Of a stretch of DNA of 64,000 bases, positions 1-14,017 are shown in pieces. The notes under the pieces are model-generated. The model was not told the DNA's origin. It was given only the letters and a program-made list of their open reading frames with translations, and ran no database searches. The DNA is from Paragonimus westermani (taxonomy: Eukaryota > Platyhelminthes > Trematoda > Plagiorchiida > Troglotrematidae). Both the position numbers and the translations under genes were made by a program. The number at the start of each line of letters is the position of its first letter. The first letter of the stretch is position 1. The stretch is taken from contig QNGE01001688.1 in assembly GCA_008508345.1 (NCBI GenBank), positions 65,518-129,517 of the forward strand, written 5' to 3'.

Positions 1-270
1 GCGGAGCACATTCCCAAGTGGCTAGTGCAAACAATGTTTCAAGGTGGGTCAGCATACCAAAACTCGAACAGAAGTCCGGCGTCTTCCATCGCCAAACACC
101 TAATCGCAACAGGTCATGTAGTTGACCCCGACACTTCATTCACAGTCCTATTGCGCAATCGCGACCCTAGATTGTTAGCGTTCTCAGAGGCAATGTTGAT
201 CAAGCGTCACGCACCGGCCCTTTGTTGGCAAAAGGTACTGACGCAATCAATTTCGTTGCCGTGGCAGTGA
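1..270 (+). CDS. PLE polyprotein, GIY-YIG endonuclease C-terminus (partial)
   Basis: Frame 1 is open from the first base to the stop at 268-270. The reading begins before the first ATG (position 34), so this is the tail of a longer protein. It shows the usual end of a Penelope polyprotein: a basic and aromatic 'EHIPKWL' stretch, then 'SSIAKHLIATGH' (the conserved Ser/His-rich segment of the GIY-YIG domain), then a 'LLAFSEAMLIKRHAP' helix, and a 'LPW' ending just before the stop. The GIY and YIG strands themselves would lie upstream of the window. In the family this domain nicks the target DNA while the upstream reverse transcriptase copies the element RNA. Unlike the other PLE copies here, this short piece has no stop or frameshift. 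Identification rests on motif order and on resemblance to the copies at 22.4-22.7 kb and 47.4 kb. Confidence 0.85.
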   Translation, partial: AEHIPKWLVQTMFQGGSAYQNSNRSPASSIAKHLIATGHVVDPDTSFTVLLRNRDPRLLAFSEAMLIKRHAPALCWQKVLTQSISLPWQ

Positions 271-353
271 AGCCTGATTGAAACCAAGTGAAGTTCGTTC
301 ATTTCATTGTTTTGACGCTACGCGCTTAACCTATATAACCGAATTTTTTATGT

Positions 354-394
354 AACCGACTGATGAGAATAAACGAAATGCTTGCATCTCGCAA
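354..394 (+). ncRNA. Hammerhead ribozyme core in PLE 3' region (copy 1)
   Basis: CTGATGA lies at 360-366 and GAA at 375-377, the two invariant hammerhead core segments. Stem III is A378-TGC-381 paired with GCA-T387, a perfect four-base stem with loop TT. The cleavage-site triplet is AT-C388, which obeys the NUH rule. Stem I is only three pairs (357-359 with 389-391). Stem II is reduced to G367-C374 around AATAAA. The sense strand matches the element. The core is complete but stems I and II look weak, so this copy may be inactive or dependent on tertiary contacts. Confidence 0.72.
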
Positions 395-450
395 TGTATG
401 TCTTCTGACTGTTTTGATGAACTGTATAAAGGGAACTCAGTGTTTCAGAT

Positions 451-3400
451 TTTCTGAATACTTATTAATTCAACCTAAATGGGAGAAATGGAAACCACTT
501 TGTAAATGAATGAGTAAAAATTAATGAAATCGCTTCGAGGCCAGACAAATAAGTTTGCCAGCTATTAAGTGCAAGTTACTGGCCATGAAACTAGTAGACG
601 AAAATCTTTGGTCCGAGCTGGATATATAACAGAAACAGCCAAGCTGTTCCGGTTTAATCGTTAACGGTATAACAACATATAACAGACTAAGAAACTCAAG
701 GTCAAGCTTACTTTGAATAAATACAAAAATGGTGGAGATATCGCGTTAATACAGTTTGTAACCCGGTGTAATTTGCTATTCATTCAAACAAATGCATATT
801 CTGTGCGGTAGTTACTAGTTCAATTATCGTAACCGTCACAGGTCAACGGAAAGTCAGGATTACGGTGACTGTCGCATTCTTTGAGCAGTCAGATTTTTGT
901 ACAAGTAACTCCAGGCATCCTTTGATAAATCTACTTTCCTTCACGTTTTTCTACTAAGCACATTAAAAACTACGCATCAGAAAAGACGAGCTCAAGTTGC
1001 GAATATCAACCATTTGTTCTGGAGATACTAATTGCAAACAACTTTGATAGACCGTCGAAAGTTCGTGAATGCAAAGAATTTCTGTTTCGTCAAGAAAATG
1101 CCTGAAAACAAAAAATATCGGCATCATCGAATTTTAAACCATCCTGTATGATGGTGAAGACACTTGTTGTTTTATCCAAGAACCTGTGACATACCTGACC
1201 TGTAAAGTTAGTAGACGGTGTCTTACTGAAATTAATGTCTGAACATCATAGTTTCAAACAGGTGAGTATTGAACTGTGGGCTAGTTAGGAATGAACCTCG
1301 ATAATTAGCATGAAAGCTTCAGCAAATCTCGCAGGATATATGGGGCAAGCAGCTCATTTCGATTACCTACGTTGTTCTCATTGAATACAACTTGGACAAG
1401 ACCAGGATGTGTATTCAAGCCCTACATATACCACTAATCATGGGCACGTTATGCATGACAATGATTTTGTTCTCTCCATAACGAAAGACGTGTGCATTAA
1501 CAAAAATAAACTGTAGCTGTTTTTATTCAGACCGCACTAGCCAGAACCCTTAAATCTAAAATATTTCCTTACAAAAATGACCTCAAATTTTAAGTAACGT
1601 TGCAGTGATCCCAGTAAATTAGGTGATGGAAAACCGGATACAATAACGTGAAAGTACTCACTACTTGAATGAATTTTCCACGAATTACTGATGACTGATG
1701 CAAGGGAGCCCTCCGGAAGCTAGTTATGCTCCGGTTAGTGAATAACTGGCAAGAGGAAAGTGACTGTCATCTTCAATGTATACGCACCTTGATGTCATAT
1801 ATGAGAGTATTACTAAGCAACTGGGCTTCGAATTCGAGTCGAAATACACCGTCCGTATTGTTACAGGCTCAGCTGCTAGGCACGTTCGCGTTTTCTCTGG
1901 TCTGTGATATGGCGCAGAAAATGGGTTCAATTCCAAACACAATATTCCCACATATTGCGTGACATGTAGGACTATCGCAACAATCCAAGTAGTCACGCAA
2001 ACAACAGGGTGGCAACGAGGGTCTATTTGATATATATCATATCATAAACAGGTTATATAAGTCGAACACCACTCACAAATGGATGTAGCAGTTGCGTTTA
2101 CAAACTTCCTGCGAGCGCCTAACAAGAAAAATATGGCCCACTAATCTAGGTGTTCAAGAAACCTAAAGCTAAAGAGTTTTATTTGTAAGATATCCGCACC
2201 AAATACAGTACGAGTAATGCCAAACATTTAGGACGCCATTTGTGACATACTTATTGAACGGATTGAAAATAAACGTTGTGAGCAACAGATATGGATGCAT
2301 CTTGTCTACAACAGTCTTACCTCCAGTGTACAGGCAAACGATTTGACCAGTCAGATCAGATGTGGCGAAGATTGATCTAACCACCACAAATTCCATGTGA
2401 TCACCGTTCCTTTGATAACGTGACTCCAATTACAACACTCCTGAAAGAAGGCTATTTTGGGTGATTGAAAAGTAAAGTAGTGCAACTTGCGCCTAATGTC
2501 GTGCTTTTTTTCAACCCATTTATCAATAAAACCTTTTTCAACACATTCCCCACTTTGGCTGACAAAATTAAGTGAAATTAAGTCATTACTAGAAAGTTAT
2601 TGATCAGTGAGCAAATAGGGAATAGTGTGATTGGATAGCTGAATAACCTTAATTTTTGTGGTTAGAAACACGAGAGAAATCGGTTCTCAGTAGTCAGTGT
2701 TAATTAAGTTGAATCATCTGGACGGAGATAGACTGCTTCAAAAGCTAGCTGGAAATGTTTGACCACGGAAACCCTTAGATTTGGATAAGCTTTGTTAGGC
2801 GAAATCTCAATGCGTCGCACACAAACTCATCTGCTTGCCAGATTAGTCAGTTACAGACCTTGTCTCATTCAAGAAGAGTGAATCACAAAAGGGTTTATTA
2901 TATGAAGTGTGGTAGACAATCTGGTGTGCAGCTGACACAATTTCACACTTAGGGTTTGTTCACACTTTATGATGCAACCCAATAGTAATAGTAGTAACGG
3001 CCGGTCGTTTTGACTTCTTAAAATTAGACTTCACCGATAAATATATCTGTTAGACGTCTACCTCTAAATCTCTGTCAACGACAGTCCCAACCTACTACCA
3101 TAGGTCGTGAAAACACTGAAAATGAACTTGTTTGCTGCGCGTTTTTTCTCATCACAGATTACCTAACACGCACTGGAATATCGTCCCAAGTTGATTCGCT
3201 GTTTGATACTCACATGTTTGCAACCGGCGAGTCTTCTTCCCATTCACATTCACTCACTTTTTATCCCGCTTTGTCTAGCTGTTCGTTTGCAGACGTAGTA
3301 ATGTTTAGAGAGAAGGAAAAAACAGCAACTATCTCAGCAGGTCACACAGTACAGTTTGAAACGTTGTGCTACAGCTGATAACAGCGCAGTCTAAAACAGG

Positions 3401-6400
3401 TGATACTACTGCCCGAAGTCTCAAGTCATCGACTACTAGACATATGACAACACACTAACAAACTGTCTCAGTCAGCGCATTCACGATAGTGTTGTACATT
3501 CAAAACCTAAAGTTAATGGCTTTCAGGCAGCATACTTCACGAAGGACATAACTATTATTGAGAAGATTCACTAAAAAATCTACTACAAAGTATACAACGT
3601 TTCTTCTCCCGTCCTACCCAGGTGGGTTGTGCGCACAGGATCACACAACTCCAACATCCCTTAAGAAAGATGATTGTGCCAAGCGAAGCAAACCATCTGG
3701 AGCGTAACTCGACAAAGCTAGGACATCAGTTGAGCCTCTTGATATGCAGTTAACAATGTTTTACCGTCCAGGTATGCCTAGTCAGAAACAACGTAACAAT
3801 GTCTGTCTTAATTATTCCATCGTTAGCTGAATTCAGGCGCACATTTGAGGAGCACATCTGGGACACCAGAGTATTCAGGTAACTTAACCATACATATCAT
3901 TGCCGTGTACTGGAGATACCCTCGACCTCTCGATGTTGAGCCTAGCCACCTGTTTTTCGTGATCAGTTACAATGCTCTTGTTGTATGTCAGGTAGACAGT
4001 GATTGGATTTCTATTCTGTCCGTTGTTTCTTAAGGTAATCTTTCGTCATCTTTCCATTGTAAACCCCCTGAGACTGAAACAATCTCTAAATCGTCCATCA
4101 GAGAGACTTCTATACACAAGCTGCCTCGGTCTCTTTCTATGTGTAGATTTTCATTTAATCCTGCAACTCCTATCACTCATTGCTGCTGGCAGAATGGTTA
4201 ATGTCGGTCACCTAAACGGCAATCGGGTAAGAAACCGTCTTGATCACATGAATGTTCAACCACGCCGGATGATGTTTTGTCAACAAAACTTTTATTTCAG
4301 ATCGTCTAGTAATTGTCAAGAAATCAATTTAATACGGTGAGATTCCGAATTTCGACTGTCGCCGGGTCCAGTAATATCCGATAGAGCAACTTTAGTGTTT
4401 GGGCTTAGAAGCAGTTGGTTCGAACACTCATTAACTCCTGGCCCACAATTAATGAAACCCGGAGTTTAGAGCAGTGGCCGCGTAACTGCTGGCCAGCAAG
4501 CTGTTCAAAATCCTCAATACCCAATTTACTCAATCTAACCACTATTTTCATAACAATCACGTTATGACTAGCCTGGTGATTAAAAACAAGAAACAGAACT
4601 TGTTCGCCACCCCTTCGTTCTCATAACACACAGAGCAATAGACAGAAAAATGGTTGAAGCCAAGTGCAATCTAAATTTTGCAATAATGGGACCGGAAATA
4701 GGATTGGTTTACTGGACAAATATCGTGGTGATAACTGTTGGTCTTTACACAAGTAGAAAACGAATTTGAGAATAATGGAGAGAATGCTCATTGGATAAGA
4801 AGACGGTTTGATAAGCTAAATCAGAATGGGACTGACAACTGAGGCAAACAGTACTTCAAGAAATGAAGTGCTTTTGTGGATGAGAAAGAAGGGTCACTAT
4901 TGCGCCGAATCAGTCATGAATATAAAATCAAAAGTCTTATACAAAAAAATATAGAGGTTTTATGTACATAAATTCAAGTGAATTGAAGTACGCCGCTCAA
5001 TATGAAGAAAGCTGTTTTTGATAAAGCGGCTATCGTTTTGATAGACGGAATTGAGCAATTCCAAATAGCAACTGGGATGTGGAACAGCGGGAAGACAGGG
5101 TAGACAACACCGTAACGCATACAGAAAAAATGCGCGGCCAGCCAAAGCTCAGGTTGGGACATTAACAGAATATAATAGGTCAATCAGTTGCGATCAGATA
5201 GGAAAAACAAACTTGATCATCATGTTACCAAATAACCAAAACCTACCGCAACAGATCAACACTGACCTCAAAAACTCTCAAGGTTTTCTTACGTAGTTGG
5301 TTACATAAGCGGTGTGAGTGTTTCACTTCACTGCTCGCCAACCCACTCTTGAAGGCAAGCATTCCCAAGAACACTTCCGGTGTGGCCGTTAGTTCATCAG
5401 ACCGCCGTAGTAACTGTAATTTCACCTTCGCTGCCACTAGCAAGATGAGCTCTTGAAAAACTGGATTCCTAATCGAATTCTGATATATGATACCATCTTT
5501 CATTAATTGCTCCCTAAGAGCCTCGGTCTCTATTCATCTCACAGAATGATTTATGCACTCTCAAACGCCTTCCTCTGGGGCTGCCTGTGAGCGAATTGAA
5601 ATTCCTTGAAAGTTCTCAGTTAAACAAGGTGTCTGCAACTGTTTTTCCCTCCAATTTACACTTATTATTTTCAGTTCGTGTTCAACAACTGTGAAATGCA
5701 TACCATTATCATCATGAACCTCTGTAGGTTAAACATATGGTCCAGTATAATTAAGAAATACAATCACAAGAGAACCGTCAGTACTTAGAAAATAGGTCAC
5801 CTAGGTGCTGACTGTGTGTGTGTTCAGAGAGGTTGAAAGAACTCCAAACCATCTGCTACAACACCATTCAATCAAAAACATTAAGGTCAAAGAGCACAAG
5901 GTGATACGAACATACTACTACCCGTGACTCAGGAAGTATAACCACCAGCCTGGCCGATTTTGTATGACAACCCAAAGATCTCGAGTCACCAGTTGATATC
6001 TGTAAATTCTAACCAATGACCGTCACAAAATGAACGGTTCCCGTATGGGTTTTCCAAATTGTACGCACTTGTGCTGCTGTGTTGTTGACAAGCAGGTAAC
6101 GGAGTAGAATAAAAGTCTACTCACTAATTTATCATTGAGGTTGTCAGACCACCTTCAAACAGAGTGTCCTGGTTATAGAACTAGAAGTCACTCGACAAAG
6201 TTTGCCTCTTCTTGTTTTCTTAAAAGCATGTGGCACCGCTACAGAAATATATCTAATCTAAGTGGCTACGCTAAAACTGTTACAGCAGTTAATGCCTTTA
6301 TTTATCTTACCTTCGACCACTGTGTAGTAATTGACAAGCTGGAATCACCTCCCATTGCGTCTTTCATATAAGTCACGATCCTGCTGAGATAAACAGTTGC

Positions 6401-9400
6401 TGTTACCGATTTTCTCATCGACGAGCATCGGTGCTTAATGATGTTCAAGTTATTGATCATCGTCTGCTTATTGCTGATTCGCTTTTGGACAGGGATAGCA
6501 AGGCTAGAGTCACTGATGACGAGCTGTCCTAAGCTACCATTCAAACTATGCGACCAAGGAAGTGATATCGATACATGTTAGTTCACTGACTGAGTCAGTG
6601 CACAGAAAAGCTGTAGGAATGTGTAATTTCACGTCATCTACCTTACGATGCATGGGCCGTGAACGTGGATGACGTTATTGTGGATGTTCCCATAAGAAAC
6701 CACCTATGTTAGGCACTGGCAGTAGACAACAGATTCAAACGTCTTACAACAAGTAACTAAATTTTGGTGCATCATTAAAAAGTGCGTGTCACTCACTAGT
6801 GGAGCTGGGATAGCTTGACATATCGGCAACTTCAACCTCGTTTGAGGGACTGGCTCCGTCCAGTCGGATACCCGGCCGTACGTGAACCCTACGTTATCAA
6901 CAACAGTCGCCAGACCGATAGTTTTAGAGTATGTTTTGTGAATCAGCCCTTTATCGGACAGAATTCATCTGATCATAAACCTACGTGGTTCAATCCGAAA
7001 TTTTTCTTTTCGTTTTTGGTTTCGAGACTGATTGTATAACAAATGTAAAACAACCTGAATCGGTTGCATACTTTACTTTCGACTTCAAACCTACATTACA
7101 AAATTTCAGTAGGCTTTCTTGGAAAATTTGCCGTTAAAACTTTCTGTCACCAAATTAATCTTAAAGTTGGCACGCGCACATTATAATTCACTGATCCCTA
7201 GCTCACTTTCTTTCATTCTTTCGAAAGGTACCAAAACAACTGTTCTTCAAGAGGTTTTACTTTTTAATTGCTGGCATATGTGTTCTAATGACTTTCTTAC
7301 CTTCATAAACTGTCTCGCTTAACGTCTAAGTAGCACAGGATGGAGACGACATGTTATTAACCGCATTATTGTGGTGGATTGAACAACTAACTCGAGTTCC
7401 ACCACCAGAACTTCCTCCTTCCTCCCTCCGATACGCGCACTTGTACTTGCTTAATACTCCCAGAAAGCTGCCTTCGGAGAACTGCGGTAAGTCACTTGGG
7501 TAAACGAACCTTGAGGAGAGATAAATGATGAATGCTACCCATAGACAAAGACACATAACAGAGTTCCGCAACCAACCCGGCTTTTTAAGGTTGGGTACAG
7601 GGGGGTAAATCAGATACGACCTATCTAGTAGGCAGTGTCTTACGCTCCACAGTTCTGACGACTCCAGTGCTTCAGAGTGCGTAATCAGCGATTGTGAGTG
7701 GTCTGGTAACCTCCTTTCTAAAGACAATAGGATATTTAGCGTAATATGGTTTTCAGGGAGAACGTTTTTACTCGAAAAGCAAAAGAGAGTTGCAGCAGTG
7801 ACCTTCTAGCAAAGTTAGAAATGCTGCATCCCATCGCATTTTTTGCGAATACTCACTGGAGAAGAACATAGCTTTAGACTTTTTCATCCGGTGGAGAACG
7901 ATGAATTTACTCGAACCCAGGGTAAGCCTTAGCACAGCAGGAACACGAGAAAGGGTGAATGGTGGACACAGTCACGGTTCTTCTTAGAGCACCAGTTTTT
8001 TAAAGGATGCAAAATGCAAAGCACTTGCATAAAGAGTAGGAGAGAGACAGATGTCAGTCACCTCACATTATCCTGATGCTTGAATTACGAGGGTCTATGT
8101 GTGGCCTTTGTCTGACTAATGACACCAAAGTTATTAGGCCAGCCCTGATTGGCTGAAACCTCACAGTTCCAAGCAATGATCACGTGACTGTGACGTCCTG
8201 CCTACCTGCCTGTGATCAACACACAGGCATTCCCTTTTACTGAGCCAGTGTGCTAAAGTTGATGCTTATAGGTACAAGCTACCTTATTTTGGACGACACG
8301 TACTCGAAATCAACACTGTTGGTGCTCGAGTCTCCTTCAGTCGATCTGCACAAACCCCACTTTAGTAAGGTTTGCACTTTATAAAGCAGACCCTTAAGTT
8401 AAACCTTTTGGTCCTGTGTGTGTTTTGAACATACCCCAAATCCTTAGGATTTTAGCTATGTAGCTGGTTAAGCTTCGTGATACTCAGTCTAAAACTGAAC
8501 AGCGTTTACACATCCGTTAATTTCCCCGGCCGGTTTTATTATACAGAAATGCCGATCCTCATACGAACTGTGACACAGACAGTTTGACAGTAAAATGCTG
8601 TCGACAAATTGAGTGAATACACTGTTTGCCCCAGTTTCCTGTGGTCTGTAAGAAGTGACCAGCCTTTCATCTACGATAGGAGTTATTGACTAGCAAGTGC
8701 AGATTTAAATTCGGGTTATACCGTAATCCAATATGACTAAAAGCAATACGTAGTATGTTTAGCGTAGCAACCATTTATTTGAAACACAACGGTTACTTTT
8801 TGTTATCTGTTGGGTGTATAGTGACAAAGGTAAGAAAGGTGAGTTGTTTTTCAATTTCTCCGACCCACATATGACCATCGCATGCAAAGGCAGAGAACTG
8901 TATCATATAGAGGTAAAACTTTGAAACACAAAAGAGAGTGATATATGGCAAACAACTAACAGTTCAAGGGACAGTAAGGCTGAAGTGAGAGTGGTGCTCA
9001 GCATCAGCAAATTGGTGTAACTGAAAAACTCGGAATCGAAGTGAAAACAGATAAATGTTAATTTAAAAAAGCAAATAACCTTCACAAAACGACAGAAAAT
9101 AGGTAAAAAACACTGCGACACTTGGAATCTGACAAGATTAGTTAAGTAATCATGAGGGCAACGCTGAACTAGTCATATCATATCTTCTGAATTGACGCTC
9201 ACTTTCACAGTGTTTACAAGGAAGTCCTCTATTGTGTGATATATACATGCATATCAGTTTCGGTTCAAAGTCTATTCAGAAGGCAGTCTTACCACGTCAT
9301 TAGTCAGCTGGGAGAGCTTCGTAACAATATTCCTGGACTAACCTCCTGGTACGTTACTGAGTAACTCTGGTAGAAATTTCTGCATGTATTTCACAGTACG

Positions 9401-10990
9401 TTTATATTTTGGAGCAGCTGTGACCTTAAGTAATCATATGCATTATTTGTCGTTAAGTTACGTAGCCGAGACATTGTATCATTTTTGAACGTGTAGGGAG
9501 GATAGGATCATAGCATAGTGACTAGACTGTGTTTGAATAAGCCTGAAAGGATAGGACCTGAGAATTAGAGAAACACAATGAAACAAGATTCTTGCCGAAC
9601 CTGTACTTTTACACATTTAGGGAATTCCCCGATCAGCCGTCGACTGTATCTGCTATTTTTCAAAATTACTTGGAGTGGTGTCTACTGGCTAAAAAATTGA
9701 CCTTCTATAGTAATTAACACGCTCTAAAGAAGAATTTTCAACTACTGTACATCGTCGCTACAAAACTCTTGAAATGTGAATATTACCCATTCCATGTTAT
9801 TTTGTGAAAATTGTTCCTAAACGATTGGGTGCCTTTTTGGCCGACTAGGACGATATCCAGATGCTCTCTCCCCACAGTAAATCCTAGTTATCAATTGAAA
9901 GGTATATTACACGGCCAAATATCGATGACTCGTGGAGTTCTTTTGGATCCTATAGGTTCCGAAAAACGAGAAAAAATGTCAACACGACAAAGTCAAAAGT
10001 CGGTATTTCAACGGTTGCATCTGACCATGCGTGTTCTTAATAGCTCATAGGTATATCTGACCAAACAAATCTCGGCGGTACTCATCGTAACATTATTTAC
10101 TTGTCGCTAGAAGGTGGTGATGCGTGAAAGATTAACAACGTGTTTATGTCACTAATAATCTGATTAGGTGCGTTGAAGTTCTTGCAATAGGAAGAGTCTT
10201 ATGCGGTGCTAAGAACTTCGAAAATTGAAGCACATTTCAACTGAGATTCGACATCAGAAGAACTGAGTTCTCTTTTCTGTATGTGGCCATTAGGGATATT
10301 ACAAATTCAAACACGTTTTTCAAAAGCTTTGCGACAAATATGCGCCAGTTGCAAGGAAAACAGGCAATTGAGCGCATTCCACAATCTAAAGATCGAACGT
10401 CTTTCAGTGAGCACCTACTTACTAGCGGTTCTGGTTAGCAGGTGATGACTGAACGCCCAATCAGAAATTAGTCTAATCGTCATGATATCGCCGTCAAACT
10501 CAACATTTACAGTTGAGCCCACAGGAAATTACGAAATTTCTGCTGAATATAGAAGGGCAGCAAATGTGGACGGCTTTTTCAAACGACATGAATACATACA
10601 CATCTCTGTGTGTACTGGTGATTCCATTAAACAGAGCTACAAAACATACCGCATACTTCACTTTTCTTTCGTCGCGGATTCGATTGCGATTATTTCCTTC
10701 CACAGTTCAAACCTGATGGTGATTTCAAAACAATTACGGTGGTGGGCGAATGTAACGCTTAGAGGCAGGCTGTCATGATTTCAAACAATTATCTCCGTCC
10801 AAGCAAATTTTATAACTAAAACTACAATAAAGCCAACTGCAACCGAAAAAAAAGGAAAACAGGGACGACAAAGAGAACAGCCACCAGTAAACGGCGGTCT
10901 GAGTTGTTTTTGCTCCATAGTTTCTTTTCATCAAGTTTCTAGAGGAAATGTAGTAAATCCAACATATTAGCAAGTGATTAGAGTCCATAA
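451..10990. other. AT-rich stretch with no recognisable gene
   Basis: I see no protein family, tRNA, long repeat or element remnant here that I can support. The longest open frames are 7326-7727 (-, 133 codons), which starts with no recognisable motif and ends in a Gly/Ser-rich tail, and 3999-4340 (+, 113 codons). Frames of that size are expected by chance in this much DNA. A lone Pol III B-box-like string (GGTTCGAACAC) sits at 4417-4427 without a convincing cloverleaf. A short TG run lies near 5814. Small host exons cannot be ruled out. Confidence 0.6.
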
Positions 10991-10999
10991 CTTTTGTGG

Positions 11000-11075
11000 C
11001 TTATTAGCGGTAGCAAATTCAGACAATTCTTGAAGTGAGGTCACACTTGCATTCGAGGTTCGATTCGACCGGAAA
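11000..11075 (+). repeat. tRNA-like SINE head (weak)
   Basis: A B-box-like GGTTCGATTCG lies at 11057-11067, preceded at tRNA spacing by a 'TTAGCGGTAGC' A-box-like run and a 'CTTGAA' anticodon-loop-like segment. No acceptor stem closes it, so this is at best a decayed tRNA-derived SINE head. It is one of several such places in the window (also about 20975-21045 and 36909-36919). Confidence 0.22.
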
Positions 11076-11079
11076 AGAG

Positions 11080-14010
11080 AAATGTCATGTGCCTGGGGGC
11101 TGGATTCCAGCTGACCACAAAGGCGCACGCCACAACCGTTTGTGCACGCACATAAATTTCGGGTGAGATTACCGTACGATTGTCGGTCATGGAACTAATT
11201 CGACGTTATTTTTGTGAATGATGTAAAATTGATATTTCGCATTAATACTAATGGCTAAGTTATTAACGTTGATAAACCGGTTCTGAATATAATAATTTCA
11301 TTACGACACAATCACATATGTCGTGAAGTGCTATCTAAACAATGGGGAGTGGCCACACCTACAAGAAGCATCAGAATTCTTCACCACACGGTTTTCAGTC
11401 AAAAGTTTGTAATGAACAACAAGAAAGACTTTTTGGTGAATAAATACATGTTCGGTTGCGGTCCATGTAACACCACACTAAAGAAATGCCCTTGGGATTT
11501 ATAGGACATGTTTCTTCAAAATGAAAGGTCTCTCGCTAAGGGTACAGGCAAATTTCACCCACAAACTCATCCATACGACTTGACATGCTTAATGGAGGCA
11601 ACGTGATCCACTGAAAAGAAACGATGGACTATCATAAGCACGTGACTCCAAATTAATTACGTTGAAATGGTTCACCAAAGTAAAGGCTCCGAAAATTCAA
11701 TTAGCTAATACAATTATTCTCTCCGAACTGAACATAAACCTGGATTAGTTGTACCATTACCCTCGAATATTCACTATCAAATCTAATTTTCTTAATTCCT
11801 TTTCTCTCCCGTTTAGTTGTGTCTGCTACATACACCAGGGGGACATTTTAATGAGCACCAGAACTACACCCGTTTTTGCGCGCTTATTCACTTAAATGCC
11901 CCCGAATTCAGCTGATCCTCCCTATCATAGAATGTTCATTCCATAGGTCGGTCATTTGGAAACAAACTGTTATTGAATTTGAGGTGATATTAAATATCCT
12001 TGGATGGTCATCGTCTCTTATGAACAATCTACAGTACCTGGCCTATCGGATGGGAATAGCTAAACATAGGTTCCATACGGAAGTCTTTATACTGAGGATG
12101 GAAGCGTCATTCCTAGGAAGCGTGAATTACGGCAATACTGCTAGAGAAAACTTGACTGTAACTTACAATCAATGTAGGTGAAATACAGCCACGATAATAG
12201 CGCATTCCTTTGATTCCAACTGAATTACTGCAAGAACTTGAGGTCTTTGAAAGAAACTCATCAGACTAAACAACATTCAAAATGCAGATTATGACTTCTA
12301 GAATATAAACTACGAATTGTGCTTAATTTTCTCACAGGTGTCCGGTGTCATTGACGATCAGTTGACTGACGCGTCAAAAAATCTTGAGCAACGCACACCC
12401 ACTGCAACTGTCCGACAGAATAACGAGCCATTGTAGAAACAAAGTATTTACCTTCCCGGTTGGCGCTGAGATGAAATCATACTGGTTTTGCTCAGTCACT
12501 TGGAAACTGTGTTCCACCGCGTTAATTTGATCACTCCGAATGTTTAGGCCTGACGTACGTCCAAGCAAGTCGCTCTGGTTATTAGCATTTCGCAAACAAG
12601 CACGACGCAGCAGTCGACCAATCTTTACACTGATTGCTATTAATAGGCCTCCATTCTAGACCAAAGTATTCAGACAATGGAACCAAGTTTGTAAACTCCA
12701 AGCTAAACAGATATCGACCCTTGTAAAACCGAGCTGGAGCTAAACGTGTTACTTGGCCAGTTGTTTCTTTATTCATGCAACAATCAAACAGCTTGTGAGG
12801 TTAAGTTAACGACTGGCATTAGGATTACGGACTTCGTTTTCGCTTTCCTGCTCAGTGTATCACGTAAGGTTATGAGGAGTATATATCTACGAAGGACGGT
12901 ACTGGGAGTCTTCCAGTTAAGCCGCAATGAACGGACCAAAAGTACCCATTGCTGTAGAAGGTCTTAATGAGATCCATCCTAGTTGTAAACCGCAACCACC
13001 ACTCTATACGGTTTTTTATGTGTTGAAGTATACAGTTCTATAAAAGAAACGTTGTAGTCCCTATCGCCCACTCGGCACAGGCTAGTCAAGCACACTTGAT
13101 GCCTTTAAGCGGTAACATTCGTTAATTTGATTTAGTAATACCTACGTTGTTGGGATTTCACATGAGCGAGGATACTGCTGCTGCTGCTCTCAATTACGTG
13201 TAAATTAACATGTGTGTATTCGTCTCCCGGTGTCTTTTGATGAGTGACATCTCTGGGCTAACATTCATTACTTGGTTACTTTATTTTCATATGTAGTCAT
13301 TGGGGATGTCTTTCAGTAGGGAAAAATGTGACAGCGTTCTTCCTAAGAGTGATCCTCGTTCATTTTTGTAGGTGATTCAAACAGAGAAGAATCAAAAGAA
13401 CACGGTATATCTCGGAATTGGCTGAAAGGGAAAAGGGCAACTGACTCTAGCTTACACGGAAGATAACGGGTCTAATTGGAACAGATAAGCGAAAATGCTG
13501 AGAACCTACCAAAACAAGGCTTTCAAAAGTTGTGATCAAGCACAACTATTCACAAAAAAAGCCAAATGAAACACTGCTCGGAAAACCACATCCGTTATTT
13601 GCATTTCATTTTAAACTTGGGTAAACCGGCTGACTATAAAAAAGGGACAGATAAACACGGATGTGGAGAAAAACCCAGAAGGTTCCAAAACTTCCATTTT
13701 TAAAAACCGTAGAAATGTTACTATCAGCACAAACAAATGGGTGTCAGTTTCTTGCGTGTAGATTAATCACCTGATGACAGATAGAATGGTGACTGATCTG
13801 TTTACCTTAACAATGGTGTCAAACCAGTAGTTATATGGGAGGAAAATGGCTTAGATGAGAAAACCGAATATATATAAATTTTTAAAACGGGTCACAAATG
13901 CCTCAGCACCAGAATATCAACTATCAGATCCAACAGCACAGGTGCACCAACAATGATCAGTTCAAATATGAATGCACCGTTCCTAGATTGACAAGGAGTT
14001 CATAAGGGAA
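11080..14010. other. AT-rich stretch with no recognisable gene
   Basis: Nothing was recognised. Two overlapping short frames on the minus strand (12374-12595 and 12582-12776) and one at 11876-12181 (+, 101 codons) have no family features. A small (CTG) run lies near 13173. Confidence 0.6.
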
Positions 14011-14017
14011 AAATTCG

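Larger units (their letters stand above)
1..450 (+). mobile_element. Penelope-like element, 3' end (cut by window edge)
   Basis: The stretch holds the last part of the PLE polyprotein (GIY-YIG endonuclease, 1-270) and about 180 bases of 3' non-coding sequence that ends near 'agtgtttcag'. The 3' region is a repeat: a second copy lies at about 51860-52025 and a short third one at about 33120-33175. All three contain the same hammerhead-like core. PLEs carry long-terminal-repeat-like ends with hammerhead motifs, so the placement fits the family. The 5' remainder of the element lies outside the window. Confidence 0.85.

Noticed and set aside
4365..4450. tRNA-like sequence with B box GGTTCGAACAC at 4417.
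   Set aside because: The acceptor and T stems do not pair convincingly; one box match is not enough.
7326..7727. 133-codon open frame on the minus strand with a Gly/Ser-rich tail.
   Set aside because: The tail comes from a simple CT-rich run; nothing else supports coding.
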